DNA from: CAG-877 sp045125935
GTDB lineage: Bacteria; Bacillota_I; Bacilli_A; RF39; UBA660
Reading direction: 5' to 3'
DNA length: 16,804 bases
Assembly: GCA_045125935.1 (NCBI GenBank)
Contig: JBGVNW010000034.1
Coordinates: 1 to 16,804, forward strand
The notes under the pieces were generated by a model. It was not told where the DNA came from and did not search any database. It worked only from the letters and a program-made list of their open reading frames with translations. A program made the translations under genes and the position numbers. Positions 5,797 through 13,593 of the stretch are shown in pieces (the stretch's first letter is position 1; the number at the start of each line of letters is the position of its first letter).

Positions 5797-6346
5797 AAAT
5801 AAACATATATTCTGGTTTTTTATAAGAAGAGCTATAATTCTTTTCTTCTATATATTTTTCGACTAAAACAACTCTTTCTTCTTCTAGACTTCTTTTTACA
5901 TCAATAATTCTTTGATTTCTAGATCCTCTAAAATATAGGTCATAGCTTTTTTCTTCTAAAATAAATTTACCATCTACTAACACATCAATATGTTCAAGTA
6001 ATGACTTATGTTTTGGATTTCGTAACATTGCTTCATATGTAAAACCTGTATAACACCAAACATTCATTCCAAGTTCATGAGCAGCATCACAAATTTCAAT
6101 ACAAGCTCCACTCTGACATACAGGATCTCCTCCTGATAGTGTTATACCATCTTGACCTTTTAGTTGTTTTAATTCTTCAATAACTTCTTCAACATCTACT
6201 AAAGCACCGCCATCAAAATCATGAGTTGAGGGGTTATGACACCCCTTACAACCATGAGGACACCCTTGCGTCCAAATAACAGTCCTTATCCCTTCTCCAT
6301 CTACTATTGAATCAGGTTGTAGTTCTGCTGCTAATCTAATTTTCAT
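5795..6346 (-). CDS. nrdG: Anaerobic ribonucleotide reductase activase (radical SAM), module 1
   Basis: This 183-residue radical-SAM enzyme binds a 4Fe-4S cluster through CPHGCKGC (C29, C33, C36) and S-adenosylmethionine through the ITLSGGDP motif. Family knowledge: NrdG uses reduced flavodoxin or ferredoxin to make a 5'-deoxyadenosyl radical that installs the glycyl radical on NrdD. Further family features are VDGEGIRTVIWTQGC near the N-terminus, WCYTGFTYE and a DVLVDGKF segment. Its ATG overlaps the stop of the 54-aa glycyl-radical gene by one base (TAATG), so the two are translationally coupled, which fits a direct partnership. A second NrdG is encoded at 10076-10615. Confidence 0.95.
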   Translation of the reverse strand: MKIRLAAELQPDSIVDGEGIRTVIWTQGCPHGCKGCHNPSTHDFDGGALVDVEEVIEELKQLKGQDGITLSGGDPVCQSGACIEICDAAHELGMNVWCYTGFTYEAMLRNPKHKSLLEHIDVLVDGKFILEEKSYDLYFRGSRNQRIIDVKRSLEEERVVLVEKYIEEKNYSSSYKKPEYMFI

Positions 6347-6510
6347 TAAGCAGTCTTTTTACTCATAAGATCTTTGCATCCAGTATGCTTTACACGATCT
6401 CTTTCTTCTGCTCTCTTACCATTATTAAATCTTGAAACATCTCCTGCTAGATAACCAGTAACTCTTCTAATTCTTTCGAACCCTTGTCCTTCACCAACGA
6501 TTTTTTCCAT
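6346..6510 (-). CDS. Stand-alone glycyl-radical polypeptide of NrdD (module 1)
   Basis: This 54-residue protein contains FERIRRVTGYL followed by RFNNGKRAEERDRVKH. That is the C-terminal glycyl-radical segment normally fused to class III NrdD; the RVxGY glycine is Gly19. The 770-aa NrdD just upstream ends after its zinc-type cysteines and lacks this segment, so the enzyme appears split into two polypeptides. The start at 6510 is set by a strong GGGAGG site 9 bases upstream. The frame is also open further 5' to 6558, overlapping the nrdD end by 16 bases, but that longer form has no good ribosome site. An extra Cys (C45) lies in the tail. NrdG follows with TAATG coupling. It may supply the radical glycine in trans, as GrcA/YfiD does for pyruvate formate-lyase; this is inference. 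Confidence 0.8.
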   Translation of the reverse strand: MEKIVGEGQGFERIRRVTGYLAGDVSRFNNGKRAEERDRVKHTGCKDLMSKKTA

Positions 6511-6542
6511 AATAATTTCCTCCCTATTTATAATTTTTATTT

Positions 6543-8855
6543 CTATCTTCCACAACACTCAGGTGCTGTAATTTTCTCCATTGGAACACCTTCAAATTCA
6601 TGACGTCCGCACCCTGGACAAACATCATTAATAACTCCAACATATCCACAAATTGGATCTCTATCTACTGGATGGTTAACTGCTCCATAACCAATTCCTG
6701 CTTCTTTCATTGTTCTAATAACACTTTCAAAAGCATCAACATTAGAAGCTGTATCTCCATCTAATTCAATATAAGAAATATGCCCACCATTAGTTAATTG
6801 ATGGAATGGTGCTTCGTGATATAACTTATCATGAATACTAATCTTATAATAAACTGGAATATGGAATGAGTTAGTATAATATTCTCTATCTGTTACACCT
6901 TTAATTTTTCCATAGATTGCTCTATCAATTCCTGTAAATCTACCACTTAATCCTTCAGCTGGAGTAGCTAAACAAGTAAAGTTTAAATGATACTTTTGAG
7001 CATTCTCATCACATCTATTACGCATAAATGTAATAATTTCAAGTCCAAGTTTTTGACTTTCTTCAGATTCACCATGATGTTTACCAGTTAAAGCTTTTAA
7101 ACACTCAGCTAAACCAATAAATCCTGTTGATAGTGAACCATGTTTCCATACTTTTCTAAGTCTATCAGTTGGTTTTAACTTCTCACCATTAGTCCAAACA
7201 CCTTGTCCTAATAAGAATGGGAAGTTATAACAACGCTTATTACATTGAACTTCAAATCTTTCAAGTAATTGATCACGAACCTTATCCATTATTTCACCAA
7301 GTTCATTATAGAAACCTTCCATATCAGGTTCTTCTCTTTCGCCTAAAGCAACACCATATTTAATACCAAGTCTTGGTAAATTAATAGTAGTAAATGATAA
7401 ATTACCACGACCAGTAACAACTTCATTATCTGGAGAAGTAACATCAGCAATTACTCTTGTACGGCATCCCATATATGAAATTTCACTATTTGGATCTCCT
7501 TCTTTATAATATGGAATATTATGAGGAGCATCTATAAATGCAAAGTTAGGGAATAATCTTTTAGCACTAACTTTACATGCTAATTTAAATAAATCATAAT
7601 TCTTATCTTCTGGATTATAATTAATTCCTTCTTTTACCTTAAATATTGATACTGGGAAAATTGGAGTTTCACCATTTCCTAATCCACTATCAGCTGCAAG
7701 TAAGAAATTCTTAATAACCATTCTACCTTCTGGAGTAGTATCAGTACCAAAGTTAACTGATGAGAATGGTACTTGAGCACCAGCTCTTGAATGCATTGTA
7801 TTTAGATTATGAATAAATGATTCCATAGTTTGTTGAGTTGCTCTATCAGTCTTTTGTAAAGCCTTCTCATATCCCTTAGTAAATATTTCTTTTATTCTGT
7901 CTGATCCTTTTTGATAATCACTAAATTCTTCTACATTAATTTCAATACTTTCTAATTTATCGATTTCACGAATAATTCTATCAACATTAACTACTGGTAA
8001 GAATCCTTCTAAATCTAAGAAATCATAAATTGTTTGTTTTAATTGTTTCTTAAATGTTTTTAATACTCCTGGAGCTAAATAATAATCAAGTGCTGGAATA
8101 GCTTGTCCACCATGTTGATCATTTTGATTAGCTTGAACAACAATTGCTGCTAAAGCTCCATAAGTTGAAATATCTTGTGGAGGTCTAACAAATCCATGAC
8201 CTGTATCAAAACCATTTTTAAATAATCTTGATAAATCTATTTGACAACAAGTAGTAGTACCCATTGCTAAGAAATCCATATCATGAATGTGAATATCCCC
8301 TTCATCATGCATTTTAGCAAACTCAGGTTTCATTAAATATGCCTTAGCAAATTCCTTAGAAACTGTTGCTCCATACTGTAACATTGTACCCATTGGACTG
8401 TTTCCATCAATATTTGCATTTTCTCTTTTGGCATCCTCTTCATTTGCTGATTTTAATCCTAAATTTTCTAATGATTTTAAAAACTTATGTGCCTTTTTAT
8501 CATCAAAGAAAGCTTGACGAGAAGCATTTCTTCTATCACGATATTCAGAAAATGACTTAAACACATCTTCATATCCATTCTTTTCAAGTTCTGCCTCAAT
8601 ATAATCTTGAATTTCTTCAATCTTAATCTTATCTTCTTTTACTTCTTTATTAATTCTCTTTAATACTGCTTGATATACCTTATCAACATCCTTAGCTGTA
8701 TACTTTCTTTCTTGTTCATCATCATCAGTATCCTCTTCAACACTATCAAAACCTTTTTTTATAGCTAAAGCAATTTTTTTCTCATCGAAATCTACTTTTT
8801 TACCATTTCTCTTAATTACTGTTAAATTTTCTAATTTATCCTTCTTCTCAGCCAT
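6543..8855 (-). CDS. nrdD: Anaerobic (class III) ribonucleoside-triphosphate reductase, catalytic chain lacking its glycyl-radical tail
   Basis: This 770-residue protein reduces ribonucleotides to deoxyribonucleotides without oxygen. An ATP-cone regulatory domain occupies about residues 10-110 (LTVIKRNGKKVDFDEKKIA onward). Core motifs include GDIHIHDMDF, TTTCCQIDL (C203/C204), NTMHSRAGAQVPFSSVNFG, and YMGCRTRV, whose C464 is the probable thiyl-radical cysteine. Cysteines C736, C746 and C749, with C767/C768, form the zinc-type tail. The chain then stops at ECCGR without the R-x-x-G-Y glycyl-radical motif, which lies in the next gene. The start at 8855 is chosen because AGAGGT lies 7 bases upstream; an ATG five codons earlier has no such site. 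A strong promoter precedes it. Confidence 0.94.
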   Translation of the reverse strand: MAEKKDKLENLTVIKRNGKKVDFDEKKIALAIKKGFDSVEEDTDDDEQERKYTAKDVDKVYQAVLKRINKEVKEDKIKIEEIQDYIEAELEKNGYEDVFKSFSEYRDRRNASRQAFFDDKKAHKFLKSLENLGLKSANEEDAKRENANIDGNSPMGTMLQYGATVSKEFAKAYLMKPEFAKMHDEGDIHIHDMDFLAMGTTTCCQIDLSRLFKNGFDTGHGFVRPPQDISTYGALAAIVVQANQNDQHGGQAIPALDYYLAPGVLKTFKKQLKQTIYDFLDLEGFLPVVNVDRIIREIDKLESIEINVEEFSDYQKGSDRIKEIFTKGYEKALQKTDRATQQTMESFIHNLNTMHSRAGAQVPFSSVNFGTDTTPEGRMVIKNFLLAADSGLGNGETPIFPVSIFKVKEGINYNPEDKNYDLFKLACKVSAKRLFPNFAFIDAPHNIPYYKEGDPNSEISYMGCRTRVIADVTSPDNEVVTGRGNLSFTTINLPRLGIKYGVALGEREEPDMEGFYNELGEIMDKVRDQLLERFEVQCNKRCYNFPFLLGQGVWTNGEKLKPTDRLRKVWKHGSLSTGFIGLAECLKALTGKHHGESEESQKLGLEIITFMRNRCDENAQKYHLNFTCLATPAEGLSGRFTGIDRAIYGKIKGVTDREYYTNSFHIPVYYKISIHDKLYHEAPFHQLTNGGHISYIELDGDTASNVDAFESVIRTMKEAGIGYGAVNHPVDRDPICGYVGVINDVCPGCGRHEFEGVPMEKITAPECCGR

Positions 8856-8906
8856 ACTTCTACCTCTCATTTAAATCTCTTTCTTAACTTCATTTTAGAG
8901 ATATAA

Positions 8907-8935
8907 ATTATAAAAATCAATACTTGACAAAACAA
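8907..8935 (-). promoter_or_regulatory. Promoter of anaerobic RNR module 1
   Basis: On the minus strand TTGTTT (8930-8935) and a perfect TATAAT (8907-8912) are 17 bases apart. Within the spacer lies a small inverted repeat TCAA-N3-TTGA (8917-8927), a possible operator. The leader to the nrdD start is about 45 bases. No convincing NrdR box was recognised. Confidence 0.6.
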
Positions 8936-9162
8936 TTTTTTTACCATTTTTTTCTATTTGTTGATATATAAAGAAATAAGCAAAAATTTATTTTTGTTCG
9001 ATTTACGACAATTTACTTTTTTTGACATTTCTAAAAAATTACTTTTACCATTTTTTGTATTTTTTTAGTTTACTTTTAATTGCATTTCCTTATTTTTCAA
9101 CAATTTATAAAAAATGTTTTTCGTAAAAAAGAGAAATTTTAAAAAAATCATTTTTCTATTTT
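8936..9162. other. Very AT-rich intergenic region between dut and nrdD module 1
   Basis: This 227-base gap has no open reading frame of note and no GC-rich hairpin. It contains a near-repeat TTTACCATTTTTT twice (about 8940-8952 and 9045-9057) and an imperfect inverted repeat TTGTTCG-ATTTA-CGACAA (8994-9011). I see no clear terminator for dut here. The tract may act as upstream promoter DNA for nrdD or simply be low-complexity spacer. Confidence 0.5.
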
Positions 9163-9624
9163 TTACTTTTTCTCATCAGTCGATCCAAATCCTCCCATAC
9201 GAGTCCCCGTAGCAGAATCATCATCAACAGTCAAATATTTTTGGAAGACAACCTGTCCAATAACATCACCCTTTTTAACTTCAATATCATGATCACCACA
9301 ATTAAAATATGCAAAATAAAAATGCCCATCATTATCTGGATTACCATAATAATCATAATCTATTAAACCAACACTATTTGCCATTAAAAAGCCCTTTTTA
9401 GGTCCACTACTACGATTTAGTAATAAATAACACTCATCAGGCTGACAATAAGCCTTTAAACCTGTAGGAATAAGTGTAGGCTTACACCCAGGGGTAAACA
9501 TTGGAATAATTATATCCTCCGCAGCCTCAACATCATATCCTGCTGAATGAGCAGTCTTTCTAACTGGTAAATTAATCCCCTTATCTTCATATCCTTTAAC
9601 TATTTCAAAACCTCTTAATCTCAT
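9163..9624 (-). CDS. dut: dUTP diphosphatase (trimeric dUTPase)
   Basis: This 153-residue protein shows all five trimeric dUTPase motifs in order: AGYDVEA at 28-34, NRSSGPKKG at 70-78, GLIDYDYYGN at 86-95, IGQVVFQKY at 122-130 and RMGGFGSTD at 142-150. It hydrolyses dUTP to dUMP and pyrophosphate, keeping uracil out of DNA and feeding dTMP synthesis. In motif 3 the usual DYRG is DYYG, and a short extra segment (NPDNDGHFYF) follows. It is the last gene of the module 2 operon, starting 3 bases after the preceding gene, with GGAGGG 7 bases before the ATG. The link to dNTP production by NrdD/NrdG is direct. Confidence 0.93.
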   Translation of the reverse strand: MRLRGFEIVKGYEDKGINLPVRKTAHSAGYDVEAAEDIIIPMFTPGCKPTLIPTGLKAYCQPDECYLLLNRSSGPKKGFLMANSVGLIDYDYYGNPDNDGHFYFAYFNCGDHDIEVKKGDVIGQVVFQKYLTVDDDSATGTRMGGFGSTDEKK

Positions 9625-9627
9625 ATT

Positions 9628-10074
9628 TTATCCCTCCAACTTTTCACAAAATGACTTCGTATAAAATAAATACTTATCACTTCCATATAATCTATAAGCC
9701 TTTCTATATTCAACAGGCTTATTTTTACTATCTCCTAAAATTGTATCTAATTCCATCAACGTAGAAATAGAACCAGAATGATACGCTAATAAAGTTTGTT
9801 CTAAACATTCATCCTCTCCATACGGTCCTTCAAATGTTATAACTCCTAACATAGCTGTAGTCATTCCACTTCCACTACAATACATTTGTAAAGTATTTCC
9901 ACTTTCTAAAGAAGCTAATATATTAGAAAAATTACCAATTAAAATCTCTTCATTACCAATCAAAGGACTAGGACATAAACCATTTTCTGTTTTCTTTAAA
10001 TATCCACCCCTAATATTTTTTTCTAAGTCACAAGATAGATACAAAGTATATCCACAATTCAATTTTTCATCCAT
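9628..10074 (-). CDS. Unrecognised 148-residue protein in the nrdDG-dut operon
   Basis: I do not recognise a family. The protein appears soluble and has no signal peptide or membrane span. It has five Cys in the first two thirds (C7, C15, C34, C66, C89) and one near the C-terminus (C142), and a glycine/serine-rich stretch MYCSGSGMTTAMLGVITFEG in the middle. It is probably a real gene. It begins one base after the nrdG stop, ends 3 bases before dut, and lies in the same frame-tight operon with no gap for other signals. Its position between the RNR activase and dUTPase suggests a link to nucleotide metabolism or RNR control, but nothing catalytic is visible. A small redox-sensitive or allosteric partner is one possibility, not shown by the sequence. 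Confidence 0.8.
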   Translation of the reverse strand: MDEKLNCGYTLYLSCDLEKNIRGGYLKKTENGLCPSPLIGNEEILIGNFSNILASLESGNTLQMYCSGSGMTTAMLGVITFEGPYGEDECLEQTLLAYHSGSISTLMELDTILGDSKNKPVEYRKAYRLYGSDKYLFYTKSFCEKLEG

Positions 10075-10075
10075 T

Positions 10076-10615
10076 CTAATTCTCCTCTATAATTTTACTG
10101 TTATCAATATATAAACAAACTTCATTCGCCTCTAAACTCTTCTTAACATCAATAATTTGTTGATTACTACTACCAACATAATATATTTTCTCACTTGCTA
10201 GATGTAACATAAATTTACCATCTAATAAAACATCTATATTACCAAGTATTTTTTGTAAGTTTTTATCACTACCAACCTGGTCCATTAATTCATTCCAAGT
10301 ATATCCTGTATAACACCAAATACTTTTATCTTTAAAACGACGTTTAACATCACTTACTAACTTCGCAACCTCACTTCTATTCCCCAAGAATAAAGGATCT
10401 CCTCCTGATAAAGTCAAACCACTACACCAGTCCTTTTCAAGTTCTTCATAAATTTCATTTTTTGCCTCTTCATCAAAAACAAGTCCATCGTTACAGTTCC
10501 AAGTAATAGGATTTTGACATGCATGACATCTGTGTGAGCACCCACTAGTCCACAAAACTACTCTAAGTCCTTCACCATTAAGCATATCCGCTTTCGTAAT
10601 ATTATGATACTTCAT
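10076..10615 (-). CDS. nrdG: Anaerobic ribonucleotide reductase activase (radical SAM), module 2
   Basis: This is a 179-residue NrdG with the cluster motif CSHRCHAC (C26, C30, C33), MLNGEGLRVVLWTSGC before it, LTLSGGDPLF for S-adenosylmethionine binding, and the WCYTGYTWNEL and DVLLDGKFML segments. It would generate the glycyl radical on its cognate NrdD at 10615-12744. The ATG overlaps that gene's stop by one base (TAATG). It is clearly related to the module 1 NrdG but divergent throughout, so the two modules are not a recent duplication. Each probably serves its own reductase. Confidence 0.94.
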   Translation of the reverse strand: MKYHNITKADMLNGEGLRVVLWTSGCSHRCHACQNPITWNCNDGLVFDEEAKNEIYEELEKDWCSGLTLSGGDPLFLGNRSEVAKLVSDVKRRFKDKSIWCYTGYTWNELMDQVGSDKNLQKILGNIDVLLDGKFMLHLASEKIYYVGSSNQQIIDVKKSLEANEVCLYIDNSKIIEEN

Positions 10616-12744
10616 TACATAGACTTCCTTTCTGCAATCTCTACCATCTTAGCATTATTAAGCATTGTATCACCATGTACCCTTGAATATGATAAATAAC
10701 CATTCATTCTATCAATCTTCATTAAATCACTACTACCACACTTAGGACAAATATCCATATCTAGTTCTTCATGACCACAATTATTACAATAAGCAAGAGA
10801 TAAATTAACTCCCTCATAAAAACCTTTATCCATAGCACGTTCAATATATGTAAGCATAGCTTTTGTATTATAACTTAAATTATAACGAACATATTGTATT
10901 CTACCACCCTTACATAATTCCCAAAATCTCTCTTCTAAATCTTGTTTTTCAATACCAGAAATATCTTCCCATACTCCACAATGAAAACTATTTGAAACAT
11001 ATTCTCTAGAACTAACTCCATCAATTACTCCATATTTTTTTCTAAATTGTTGTACTTGAAGTCCACATAAACTCTCCGCAGGAGTACCATAAATTGCATA
11101 TAAAATCTTATCTTCATCTTTAAATTCAGAAGTCTTATCATTAATATATTTTAATACTTCTAAAGCAAACTCACCATCTTCTACAATACTTTTACCATTA
11201 TATAAAACCTGTAACTCATTTAAAGCAGTTATTCCAAATGAAGCAGTAGCTGATTTTAATACCGGTTCAATTGACTCATCTGGTCTTAAATTGCCTCCAT
11301 AAAAACCCCCCTGACAATACGCAAGTGGATTAGTAGAAGCCTTTCTCTTAGCTAAATATCTATAAGTTCTTATATGAATTTTTCTAATCATTTCTAAATA
11401 AAAATCTAAAACCTCATAAAAATCTTTCTGTTCTTCACGAGCTCTAGCTAAAATCATAGGTAAATTAAGAGAAATAACTCCTATATTAAAACGTCCTACA
11501 AAAACAGGTTTATCTTTATTATCAACTGCTTCCATACCACCATTATCATACCATGGAGATAAAAATGCTCTACATCCCATTGGACTAACTATACGTCCAT
11601 ATTTTTTATACATCTCTGGAACATATCCTTCTCCACTTAAAGATAAATAATCGGGGTACATTGTTTTCTTACTACACTCAATCGCACATAAGAAATTATC
11701 TCGAAGTATACCACCTTTTCCATGAAGTTTCTTATCATATAAAAATACTAACTTAGGAAATAAAGTTGGTCTTTTAAATCCTTTCTTTCCCTGTCCTTCT
11801 CTATGCACATCTAACATCACTTTAGAAATAAGTTTCGCAAATTCATCTGTATCAACACCAAAAGTAAATGTAACAAATGGATAATCTCCTCTACTAGAAC
11901 TAACCGTATTTAATTTATACTCAATTCCTTGATACCCCTGTTCACATTCCCTTTTTACTTTACTCCAAGCGTACTTATCTGCTTCTTCTTCATAACCTTC
12001 TCCCTTAATTTCAACATACTCATCAAAATATTTCTTATAAGTCATCTTTGCATATTTCTTTAAAACACTATCAACTTCTGGAACAGTAAATCCACCATAC
12101 TGCATTGCAGTAGTATTAATAATAACATCTCCCATAACATTAAAAGCAGTTTGTAAAGTCTTAGGCTCTGTATACCAAATATTACTCATTTCAAACCCAT
12201 CTTTTAAAACAGTAGCCATATCAAATAAACAACAATTCATTGTATCTCTTCTAGCACTCATATCATGAATATAAATATATCCATCTTTACAAGCTTCTAT
12301 TTCAGCTGCAGTAAGAAAAAACTTTTTATACAATTCTTTATTCAAACTATTATATATTAAACATCTCTGTGTAGTAACTAAAGCACTATCCATATTAGCA
12401 CAGTCCTTATCCCCAATATAAGTAATAACCTGTGCTTTTTTATATACTTTATCAAGAATATGTACTATATCTTTTTTATAATCTCTATATTCACGATAAC
12501 TTTTCGCAACTAATGGATTAACTTGCTCCAAAGCAGCTTCAACACAACTATGAACTTGTTCTACAGTTGGATTACTAGTCTGAGTCTCTAATAATCTCCT
12601 AACAATTGAAATAACTTCTGAAATTGCACTATCAGTTAAATTAACCATTACTCTTTCTGCACTACTAACAACAGCTTTTTCTATTCTAACAGGATCAAAA
12701 TCCTCTAAATATCCATTTCTTTTTACTATTTTTATCTCACTCAT
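10615..12744 (-). CDS. nrdD: Anaerobic (class III) ribonucleoside-triphosphate reductase with intact glycyl-radical site, module 2
   Basis: This 709-residue reductase has an N-terminal ATP-cone (IKIVKRNGYLEDFDPVRIEKA), the YIYIHDMSARRDTMNCCLFD region (C171/C172), SPMGCRAFL with probable thiyl-radical C391, a zinc-type site C653/C656/C666/C669 in two CxxC pairs, and DRMNGYL with glycyl-radical Gly682, followed by GDTMLNNAKMVEIAERKSM. It is complete in one polypeptide, unlike module 1, and belongs to a distinct NrdD subgroup. The ATG at 12744 is preferred: GAGGTG lies 6 bases upstream, whereas the GTG at 12753 is part of that ribosome site. I found no convincing sigma-A promoter in its upstream gap, which may mean activator dependence, possibly on the divergent Crp/Fnr regulator. 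Confidence 0.94.
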   Translation of the reverse strand: MSEIKIVKRNGYLEDFDPVRIEKAVVSSAERVMVNLTDSAISEVISIVRRLLETQTSNPTVEQVHSCVEAALEQVNPLVAKSYREYRDYKKDIVHILDKVYKKAQVITYIGDKDCANMDSALVTTQRCLIYNSLNKELYKKFFLTAAEIEACKDGYIYIHDMSARRDTMNCCLFDMATVLKDGFEMSNIWYTEPKTLQTAFNVMGDVIINTTAMQYGGFTVPEVDSVLKKYAKMTYKKYFDEYVEIKGEGYEEEADKYAWSKVKRECEQGYQGIEYKLNTVSSSRGDYPFVTFTFGVDTDEFAKLISKVMLDVHREGQGKKGFKRPTLFPKLVFLYDKKLHGKGGILRDNFLCAIECSKKTMYPDYLSLSGEGYVPEMYKKYGRIVSPMGCRAFLSPWYDNGGMEAVDNKDKPVFVGRFNIGVISLNLPMILARAREEQKDFYEVLDFYLEMIRKIHIRTYRYLAKRKASTNPLAYCQGGFYGGNLRPDESIEPVLKSATASFGITALNELQVLYNGKSIVEDGEFALEVLKYINDKTSEFKDEDKILYAIYGTPAESLCGLQVQQFRKKYGVIDGVSSREYVSNSFHCGVWEDISGIEKQDLEERFWELCKGGRIQYVRYNLSYNTKAMLTYIERAMDKGFYEGVNLSLAYCNNCGHEELDMDICPKCGSSDLMKIDRMNGYLSYSRVHGDTMLNNAKMVEIAERKSM

Positions 12745-12802
12745 ATCAAACACCTCGTCTTACCTTATGAATTAAATTGTAACTGAAAAAGAATTATTTT
12801 AC

Positions 12803-12818
12803 TGTTGCATTTGCACCA
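12803..12818. promoter_or_regulatory. Crp/Fnr-type 16-bp palindrome in the divergent promoter region
   Basis: TGTTGCA-TT-TGCACCA is an imperfect palindrome (6 of 7 arm pairs match) of the size bound by Crp/Fnr dimers. It overlaps the -35 of the regulator gene and lies 59 bases upstream of the nrdD start, so it could serve autoregulation and control of nrdD at once. The sequence differs from classical Fnr and Crp sites. Confidence 0.4.
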
Positions 12819-12839
12819 ATAATAAAAAATAAGTATAAT
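12811..12839 (+). promoter_or_regulatory. SigA-type promoter of the Crp/Fnr-family regulator
   Basis: TTGCAC (12811-12816) and a perfect TATAAT (12834-12839) are 17 bases apart, giving a leader of about 15 bases with an AGGAGTG ribosome site before the ATG at 12862. Confidence 0.75.
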
Positions 12840-12861
12840 TATTTTAATTAGGAGTGATAAA

Positions 12862-13488
12862 ATGCTTGATACCATTGAAAATAACAAATTATTAATCTTT
12901 CAAAAAAATTTGTCAAACTGTGTCAATGTACAAAAAAAGACATTCAATAATAAAGAAGTAATAATTAACAGTACTTCTTCTAAAAAACAAATTGGTTTTA
13001 TAACATATGGAAAAGCCAATATAATGAAAACTGATATTAATGGAAATACTACTATCTTAAGAGATTTAAAAGTAAATGATATTTTTTCTAATCTATTTTT
13101 TCAAGATACTGAAGATGAAATTTATATTATTAGCAATAAAACAACAGACGTAATTTTTATTGACTATTATTCAATATTAAAACATTGTACAAAGAATTGT
13201 CCCTTTCACAATAATTTGATTTTAACTTTATATGACCTACTAATAAATGATAATAAAAAACAAAATGAAAAAATCGAACTATTATCACAAAAAACAGTTC
13301 GAGAAAAATTTCTATATTTTTTAAAACAAAGAATGAATAAAGATAATATCTTTAAAGTAACAACATCATACAAAGCGATAGCTGAATATATCGTAGTAGA
13401 TAGAAGTAATTTAATGCGTGAATTAAAAAAATTAGAAGAAGAAAAGATAATCAAAAGAGATAAAGATACAATTTATTATTTAAAATAA
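12862..13488 (+). CDS. Crp/Fnr-family transcriptional regulator
   Basis: This 208-residue protein has an N-terminal cyclic-nucleotide-binding-like beta-roll (about 25-100), a dimer helix (about 115-150) and a C-terminal Crp-type winged helix (about 160-208). The recognition region is SYKAIAEYIVVDRSNLMREL and continues into KKLEEEKIIKR. The KHCTKNCPFHN segment at 107-117 (C109, C113) is typical of a clostridial/bacillar Crp/Fnr branch. With C20 the protein has three cysteines, but the four-Cys iron-sulfur pattern of true Fnr is absent, so oxygen sensing by a cluster is doubtful. It is the only clear plus-strand gene and diverges from nrdD module 2, suggesting it controls that operon. The effector is unknown. 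Confidence 0.88.
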   Translation: MLDTIENNKLLIFQKNLSNCVNVQKKTFNNKEVIINSTSSKKQIGFITYGKANIMKTDINGNTTILRDLKVNDIFSNLFFQDTEDEIYIISNKTTDVIFIDYYSILKHCTKNCPFHNNLILTLYDLLINDNKKQNEKIELLSQKTVREKFLYFLKQRMNKDNIFKVTTSYKAIAEYIVVDRSNLMRELKKLEEEKIIKRDKDTIYYLK

Positions 13489-13593
13489 TGAGAATATAAA
13501 ATATTATTAAAAATACTCATATTTTCAATTCAAAATTTTTCAATCGGGTAGAGAAAACTTTTCACTAAGATAGTGAATACTTTTCCCTCTCAC

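Noticed and set aside
5681..5866. Plus-strand open frame across the PPC/nrdG junction
   Set aside because: It overlaps two well-supported genes and a terminator hairpin and lacks a ribosome site and family features.
6510..6558. Programmed frameshift or sequencing frameshift fusing NrdD to the glycyl-radical peptide
   Set aside because: The frames overlap by 16 bases, but there is no slippery heptamer, and the small gene has its own GGGAGG site and ATG. I favour two genes, although reads should confirm.
8366..8560. Plus-strand open frame opposite nrdD
   Set aside because: It lies wholly within a confident NrdD coding region on the other strand.
13206..13454. Minus-strand open frame opposite the Crp/Fnr regulator
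   Set aside because: It is antisense to a clear helix-turn-helix coding region, with Phe/Ser-rich shadow composition.
13489..13542. Weak ATGAG / CTCAT hairpin after the Crp/Fnr gene
   Set aside because: The stem is only about 5 bp with a long loop. It might be a plus-strand terminator but is not strong enough to call.
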